Notes under the pieces: generated by a model
The model's input: the letters and a program-made list of their open reading frames with translations, nothing else
Told to the model about the DNA's origin: nothing
Databases searched by the model: none
From: CANJQH01 sp031368515
Lineage (GTDB): Bacteria; Chloroflexota; Anaerolineae; J036; Brachytrichaceae
DNA: 5,866 nt
Reading direction: 5' to 3'
Assembly (NCBI GenBank): GCA_031368515.1
Contig: JANMNW010000024.1
Location: 1-5,866, forward strand
Program-made: the position numbers and the translations under genes
Shown: positions 1 to 5,866 of the stretch, one piece after another
How the letters are laid out: every line of letters starts with the position of its first letter
Numbering within the stretch: position 1 is the stretch's first letter

Positions 1-507
1 CACAAAATACTTGATGCCCGCCTCGGCGCTGAGTTTGTTGTTGCGCATGAAGCCAGCCAGCAAATACAGCGCAATGCTGGCCGTCTCCGTGGCCAGATAC
101 AGCATCAAGATGTCGTTGGACGCGGCCATCAGGCTCATCCCCAGCGAAGCAAAGATGATCAGCGAGAAATACTCACCGGCCGCATGCGCCGGCTTGAAAT
201 CGATAGAGGCAATGCAGGTCAGCGCGCCGCCCAGGATGAAGATGATGCGAAACGCCCATGTCCAGGTGTCATTGCGCACCATGCCGCCCAGAATTTCATT
301 GGGGCCTTCGACCGGGCGCATGAACCAGGTTAGCACCAGAATGAACAGCATGCCGCCGGCCGCAAGCCAGCCCAGCGACTTGCGTTTGATCGTGGCGCCT
401 GCAAAGAGATCAGCAGCCAGCACAGCTGCGCCCCAGATCACCAGCAGAATCTCCGGCAGCAGCGCGGCAAAGCCGCTCACATCGGTTAACGTATCACTGA
501 AGCCCAT
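1..507 (-). CDS. nuoN: NADH-quinone oxidoreductase subunit N, N-terminal 169 residues (3' end beyond the left edge)
   Basis: NuoN is the antiporter-like subunit of the complex I membrane arm that sits nearest the quinone-side subunits and carries one proton channel. The reading frame is open from ATG at 507 to the window edge and begins MGFSDTLTDVSG, followed by a hydrophobic helix containing 'LLPEILLVIWGA', typical of NuoN N-termini. The TM5 glutamate is Glu141 in 'YLATETASIALYLL', corresponding to E. coli NuoN Glu133. Lys166 in 'AEAGIKYFV' lies 25 residues further, the same spacing as E. coli Glu133-Lys158. The start is supported by an AGGAG ribosome-binding site 10 nt upstream. The gene follows the second nuoM after 57 nt and is the last antiporter-type subunit in the usual L-M-N order. 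The remainder (roughly two thirds, by family length near 480-500 residues) lies outside the window, so its TM7 and TM8 lysines cannot be checked. The residue matches to E. coli are from memory. Confidence 0.95.
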   Translation of the reverse strand, partial: MGFSDTLTDVSGFAALLPEILLVIWGAAVLAADLFAGATIKRKSLGWLAAGGMLFILVLTWFMRPVEGPNEILGGMVRNDTWTWAFRIIFILGGALTCIASIDFKPAHAAGEYFSLIIFASLGMSLMAASNDILMLYLATETASIALYLLAGFMRNNKLSAEAGIKYFV

Positions 508-517
508 AAGTTGATAG

Positions 518-522
518 CTCCT
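518..522 (-). promoter_or_regulatory. Shine-Dalgarno site of nuoN
   Basis: On the minus strand AGGAG lies 10 nt before the nuoN ATG (507). It is the only strong Shine-Dalgarno motif at any of the three gene junctions seen here. The two nuoM starts lie 2-3 nt after the preceding stop codon without a purine-rich site, so nuoN appears able to initiate independently while the nuoM genes probably depend on translational coupling. Confidence 0.7.
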
Positions 523-531
523 GACACAGCT

Positions 532-548
532 GGTTCGCCGCTCGAACC
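532..548 (-). repeat. Short inverted repeat (hairpin) in the nuoM2-nuoN gap
   Basis: GGTTCG (532-537) and CGAACC (543-548) form a perfect 6-bp stem around a 5-nt loop in the 57-nt gap between the second nuoM and nuoN. No run of T follows it on the minus strand, so it does not look like a rho-independent terminator. It ends 9 nt upstream of the nuoN Shine-Dalgarno site and could be an intercistronic mRNA structure. A stem this short in GC-rich DNA can arise by chance. Confidence 0.4.
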
Positions 549-564
549 GCCCGTGTTGGATGGT

Positions 565-2088
565 CTAGGTTCCCAAAAACGAAAGAACGATGCCTTGAAC
601 GCCGGATTGCACCACGCTCATCACGCTGTTTGGCAGCATGCCCACCAGCAACAGAATGCCGCACATAAACAGAATCGCGAATTTCTCAAGCCCGTCCAGG
701 CGCGGCAGTGTTTGCAGTTGCGGATGCTGCGGCTCGCTAAAGTAAATCTTGCCGGCCACTCGCAACGTCCAGGCCGCGTTGATGACGATTGAGATCACCG
801 CCACGATGGCGATGACCGCATACTGCCAATTGAGCATGGCCGGGTTGACCTGGCTGACGCCCGTCGAGGCCTGCCAAAGTCCCATAAAAATCTGAATCTC
901 GGCCACAAACCCGGGCAGGCCGGGCATGCCCATGAGCGTCAACCCGCCGATCACCCAGCCGATGGCGGCCAGCGGCATGACGCGCGCCAACCCGCTCAAT
1001 TCGTTGACCTCGCGGATGTGCGAGCGCTCGTAAATCATGCCCACCAGCGAGAACATCAGCCCGGTCATCACCCCGCCCGCAAAGAGCTCGATGCCGGCGC
1101 CGTTCAACCCGAAGGTGTTCATGGCCGAAAGGCCGATCAACACCAGGCCAAGGTGGCTGACGGACGAGAAGCCGATGATGTATTTCAGATCGGTCTGCCG
1201 AAAGGCGATGGCGGCGGCGTAGATCAAGCCGGCCACGCACAGCACGGCGAACCAGGGCATCCAGAATTTGGCCCCTTCGGGCAGCAACTGCATGCCAAAG
1301 CGCAGCGCCGCGTAGGCGCCGGTGGCCTTCAGCACGCCGCCGTGCAGCATCGACACGGCTGTGGGCGCCGCTGCATAGCCATCGGGCGACCAGTTGTGCA
1401 GCGGAAAGAGGCTGGCCAGAACGGCAAAGCCCACAAAGACGAACGGGAACCAAAACTGCTGAAACGCGACCGAATTCTCCATGCCTGCCACGTTTTGCTG
1501 CAGGTCGATCAAGTTGAAAGTGTTGCCGGCGTTGAAATACACCGCCAGGATGCCGACGATGGAGACCAGAGAGCCGAGAAACAGATAGATGGTCAGCTTC
1601 ATGGCGGCATACTCGCGGTTCTTGCTGCCCCAGCCAGCCACCAGCACATACACCGGGAACAGCACCAGCTCGTAAAAGATCAGCATCAGGAAGATGTCCA
1701 GCGCCACGAATGCGCCAAACACGCCCGCGATCAACGCCAGCAAGAACGAGAAGTATTCGCGCGGCCGGTCGTTCTGCCGCCACGACACCAGCACGGCGCA
1801 CAACCCGACAACGGCGGTGAGCAGCAGCTGCGGCGCGGAAAACCCGTCGACACCCATGTAGTAGCTGATGCCGAGCGACGGAATCCACTCGCTGTATTCG
1901 ACAAACTGGAAGCCGCCCTGCAAGCGGTCATACGAAACCATCACAAAAAACGACAGCAGCAGCGACATCACCAGCGAGCCGGCCGCCACCGCTTTGATCG
2001 CCTCGGCGCGCTCGCGCGGGATGAGCAGGATCACGGCCGCGCCAACCACCGGCGCCAGCATGATCAGGGTCAGAATTGGAAAGTTCAT
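565..2088 (-). CDS. nuoM: Second NuoM-type subunit of complex I (NuoM2), TM7 lysine missing
   Basis: This is a 507-residue NuoM-family antiporter-like membrane protein, the fourth pump-type subunit of this complex I operon. Conserved features are 'GVDGFSAPQLLL' (79-90), the TM5 motif 'FYELVLFPVYVLV' with Glu140, Lys164 in TM6, 'FPLHNWSPDG' (228-237), 'QTDLKYIIGFSSVSHLG' with Lys302, and 'PGLPGFVAEI' with Glu397 in TM12. Its first ~170 residues align without gaps to the neighbouring NuoM, with 13 of 30 identical over residues 51-80. It is nevertheless clearly divergent. The TM7 lysine of canonical NuoM (Lys234) is replaced by Leu224 in 'GFAVLASLFPLH', and no other lysine lies in that helix. 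In TM8 the lysine is at 254 ('GVLKATGAY'), one residue before the canonical position, where there is Ala255. 'HTEAPT' of canonical NuoM reads 'YAAAPT'. The ATG at 2088 lies 3 nt after the previous stop with no clear Shine-Dalgarno site. Membership of the family is certain; full pumping ability is not. Confidence 0.95.
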   Translation of the reverse strand: MNFPILTLIMLAPVVGAAVILLIPRERAEAIKAVAAGSLVMSLLLSFFVMVSYDRLQGGFQFVEYSEWIPSLGISYYMGVDGFSAPQLLLTAVVGLCAVLVSWRQNDRPREYFSFLLALIAGVFGAFVALDIFLMLIFYELVLFPVYVLVAGWGSKNREYAAMKLTIYLFLGSLVSIVGILAVYFNAGNTFNLIDLQQNVAGMENSVAFQQFWFPFVFVGFAVLASLFPLHNWSPDGYAAAPTAVSMLHGGVLKATGAYAALRFGMQLLPEGAKFWMPWFAVLCVAGLIYAAAIAFRQTDLKYIIGFSSVSHLGLVLIGLSAMNTFGLNGAGIELFAGGVMTGLMFSLVGMIYERSHIREVNELSGLARVMPLAAIGWVIGGLTLMGMPGLPGFVAEIQIFMGLWQASTGVSQVNPAMLNWQYAVIAIVAVISIVINAAWTLRVAGKIYFSEPQHPQLQTLPRLDGLEKFAILFMCGILLLVGMLPNSVMSVVQSGVQGIVLSFLGT

Positions 2089-2091
2089 GTG

Positions 2092-3654
2092 TTATTTGAG
2101 CAGGCCGTCGATCCCGACGTTGATCATGTTGAGCAACACCGATGGCAGCACACCGAGCAGCAGCATCGCCACCATCAAAGGGGCGAGGCCAAGCAGCTCG
2201 GTCTTGTTGATGTCGGGCAGCGGATGGGCCTTCCATTCGTGGCCGATCGGCCCGTGCAGCACCTTTTGAAGGCTCTTCAAAACATAGATGCCGGTCACAA
2301 GCAAACCGATCATCGACAACACGGTGTAGTAGGTGTAGACGGTCCAGCCGCCTTCGGCGCTGGCGTGGAAGCCGCCGCGCGCGACCATGAACTCGCTGAC
2401 AAAGCCGGACAAGCCGGGCAAGCCCACCGAGCCCATCGCGCAGAAGATCATCACCGCGCCGAACTTCGGCATGATCGTCCACAACCCGCCATAGCGCGCC
2501 AGGTCGCGCGTGTGCGCGCGCTCGTAGACGACGCCCACCACGCCAAACATGGCCGCGCTGGAGAGGCCGTGCGTGATCATCTGCAAGAGCGCGCCGTTGC
2601 CGGCAATGGCCGCATCGGTGTTGGTGATGAAGTCGGCCTTGCCCAGATAGGCTGCCGCCACCGCGATGCCGAGCGCCACAAAGCCCATGTGGTTGATCGA
2701 AGAATAGGCCACCAGTTTCTTGAAGTCGGTCTGGCCCCAGGCTGCAAACGCGCCAATGACGATGCTCAGCATCGCCAGCAGCGCCAGGATCGGCGCAAAT
2801 TGCGCGGAGGCTTCGGGGAAGAGCGGCAGCACCAGGCGCAAAAAGCCGTAACCGCCCAGCTTGAGCAAAATGCCGGCCAGCATCATCGAGCCGCCGGTGG
2901 GCGCCTCAGTGTGGGCATCCGGCAGCCAGGTGTGCAACGGCCAGATCGGCACTTTCAGCGCAAAAGCAACCGAGAACGAGACGAAGGCGATGGCCTGCCA
3001 GACGCCCGGGTCGCCAAACAAGGCGTTGATTTGATTGGTGCCGGTGAACGGCCGGCCAGCAGCGCTGGTCAAAAACTGCAGATCGAAGCTGTTTGACGCG
3101 ATGCCAATGACCTGAATCGCCAGCAACATGGCCAGGCTGGCCGCCATCGTGTAGAGCATGAATTTGAGCGATGCGTAACGGCGGTTGGCGCCGCCCCACA
3201 GGCTGATCAGGAAGTACATCGGCACCAGACTGATCTCGTAGAACACGAAGAACAGCAACAAATCCAATGACATGAACACGCCAAGCGTGGCCAGTTCGAG
3301 CAGGAAGAACAGCGCAAAGTAGGCTTTGACGTTCTTCTCCACGTGAAATGAAATTAGCATGGCCAGCGGCGTCAGAAACGCGGTCAGCATGACTAGCGGG
3401 ATGCTGATGCCGTCGACGCCCAGCTTGTATACCGCGCGAACTTGCGGAAACCAGACCGCCTCTTCGACGAACTGAAAGCGGCCCACAGCCTGGTCGTAGC
3501 CCGCCCACAGCAAGACGGTCACGCCAAAGATGAGTGTGGCAAAGGCGACTGAGCCCCAGCGGATCACCTTGACCTGATTGGCCGGCGTAAGCAGCACAAG
3601 CGCCAGGCCCACCAGCGGCAGAAAGGTGATGATCGAAAGTATGTTTGGAATCAT
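2092..3654 (-). CDS. nuoM: NADH-quinone oxidoreductase subunit M (canonical NuoM)
   Basis: NuoM is one of the antiporter-like subunits in the complex I membrane arm and carries a half-channel pair for proton transfer. This 520-residue protein is close to the family length (E. coli NuoM is about 509). All key charged residues are present: Glu140 in the TM5 motif 'FYEISLVPMYFLI' (E. coli Glu144), Lys164 in TM6, Lys234 in 'FALKVPIWPLHTWLPDAH' (E. coli Lys234), Lys265 in 'GILLKLGGYG' (E. coli Lys265), Lys312 in 'GQTDFKKLVAYSSINHMG', and Glu421 in 'GLSGFVSEFM' (E. coli Glu407). Start ATG 3654 comes 2 nt after the nuoL TAG, giving N-terminus MIPNILSIITFLPLVG, a typical NuoM first helix. There is no strong ribosome-binding site, which suggests coupling to nuoL translation. 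A second, more divergent nuoM follows after 3 nt. Mrp antiporters and membrane hydrogenases have NuoM-like subunits too, but the L-M-M-N order points to complex I. The E. coli numbering is from memory. Confidence 0.97.
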   Translation of the reverse strand: MIPNILSIITFLPLVGLALVLLTPANQVKVIRWGSVAFATLIFGVTVLLWAGYDQAVGRFQFVEEAVWFPQVRAVYKLGVDGISIPLVMLTAFLTPLAMLISFHVEKNVKAYFALFFLLELATLGVFMSLDLLLFFVFYEISLVPMYFLISLWGGANRRYASLKFMLYTMAASLAMLLAIQVIGIASNSFDLQFLTSAAGRPFTGTNQINALFGDPGVWQAIAFVSFSVAFALKVPIWPLHTWLPDAHTEAPTGGSMMLAGILLKLGGYGFLRLVLPLFPEASAQFAPILALLAMLSIVIGAFAAWGQTDFKKLVAYSSINHMGFVALGIAVAAAYLGKADFITNTDAAIAGNGALLQMITHGLSSAAMFGVVGVVYERAHTRDLARYGGLWTIMPKFGAVMIFCAMGSVGLPGLSGFVSEFMVARGGFHASAEGGWTVYTYYTVLSMIGLLVTGIYVLKSLQKVLHGPIGHEWKAHPLPDINKTELLGLAPLMVAMLLLGVLPSVLLNMINVGIDGLLK

Positions 3655-3656
3655 GG

Positions 3657-5866
<2,210 letters not shown>

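Noticed and set aside
11..514. Plus-strand open frame opposite nuoN
   Set aside because: It lies opposite a confidently identified nuoN start, with Ser/Met/Pro-rich low-information content and no homology that I recognise.
531..549. Rho-independent terminator between the second nuoM and nuoN
   Set aside because: The stem is only 6 bp and is followed on the transcribed strand by AGCTGTGTCAGG, not a U-tract. Termination here would also cut nuoN off from its operon.
737..1888. Minus-strand open frame overlapping the second nuoM in another frame
   Set aside because: The Arg/Ala/His-rich translation has no recognisable motif and lies wholly inside a gene whose true frame is unambiguous. It is a GC-bias shadow.
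1018..3096. Very long plus-strand open frame (692 codons) opposite both nuoM genes
   Set aside because: It runs codon-in-register antisense to both nuoM genes. Leu, Val, Phe, Ile and Met codons of a GC-rich membrane protein read backward as Gln, His, Glu, Asp and His, giving the His/Gln/Arg-rich translation, and stops arise only opposite rare TTA, CTA and TCA codons. No family is recognisable in it.
565..3654. Tandem nuoM genes as a recent duplication or assembly artefact
   Set aside because: The two proteins differ throughout, including key channel residues and C-terminal halves, and both frames are intact, so the pair is old.

Overview
The window is a stretch of a respiratory complex I (NADH:quinone oxidoreductase, Nuo) operon. 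All of it is transcribed from the minus strand and all of it encodes the antiporter-like, proton-pumping membrane-arm subunits. In transcription order (right to left) the genes are nuoL (3' part, its extreme 5' end runs off the right edge), a first nuoM (2092-3654), a second, divergent nuoM (565-2088), and the first 169 codons of nuoN (running off the left edge). Spacing is 2 nt (nuoL/nuoM), 3 nt (nuoM/nuoM2) and 57 nt (nuoM2/nuoN). There is no other gene, no RNA gene and no mobile element, and non-coding DNA totals about 60 bases.

The notable feature is the fourth pump subunit. A tandem nuoM pair is the hallmark of the '2M' complex I class reported by Chadwick, Hemp, Fischer and Orphan (ISME J 2018), in which the extra NuoM is thought to add one proton per catalytic cycle and the lateral amphipathic helix of NuoL is lengthened to span it. 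Both signatures are present here: two NuoM-type genes lie between nuoL and nuoN, and the NuoL lateral helix is about 26-31 residues longer than in canonical NuoL. The system class is therefore known. What may be new is in the details. The second NuoM has lost the central TM7 lysine (Leu224 in its place), and its TM8 lysine is shifted by one residue, so its proton path may be altered. The first NuoM and NuoL keep every key charged residue I could check.

NuoL also carries an insertion of about 50-60 residues rich in histidine between its 'GSGSVIH' and 'MRNMGGL' motifs. Inside this insertion the DNA holds four consecutive copies of a 7-bp unit (xxGTGCT).

The organism is most likely a GC-rich bacterium of the Chloroflexota (Anaerolineae-like). 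This is inferred from the L-M-M-N gene order, the GC-rich third codon positions and the style of the NuoL and NuoM2 sequences. No taxonomic marker is present, so the placement is moderate confidence only.
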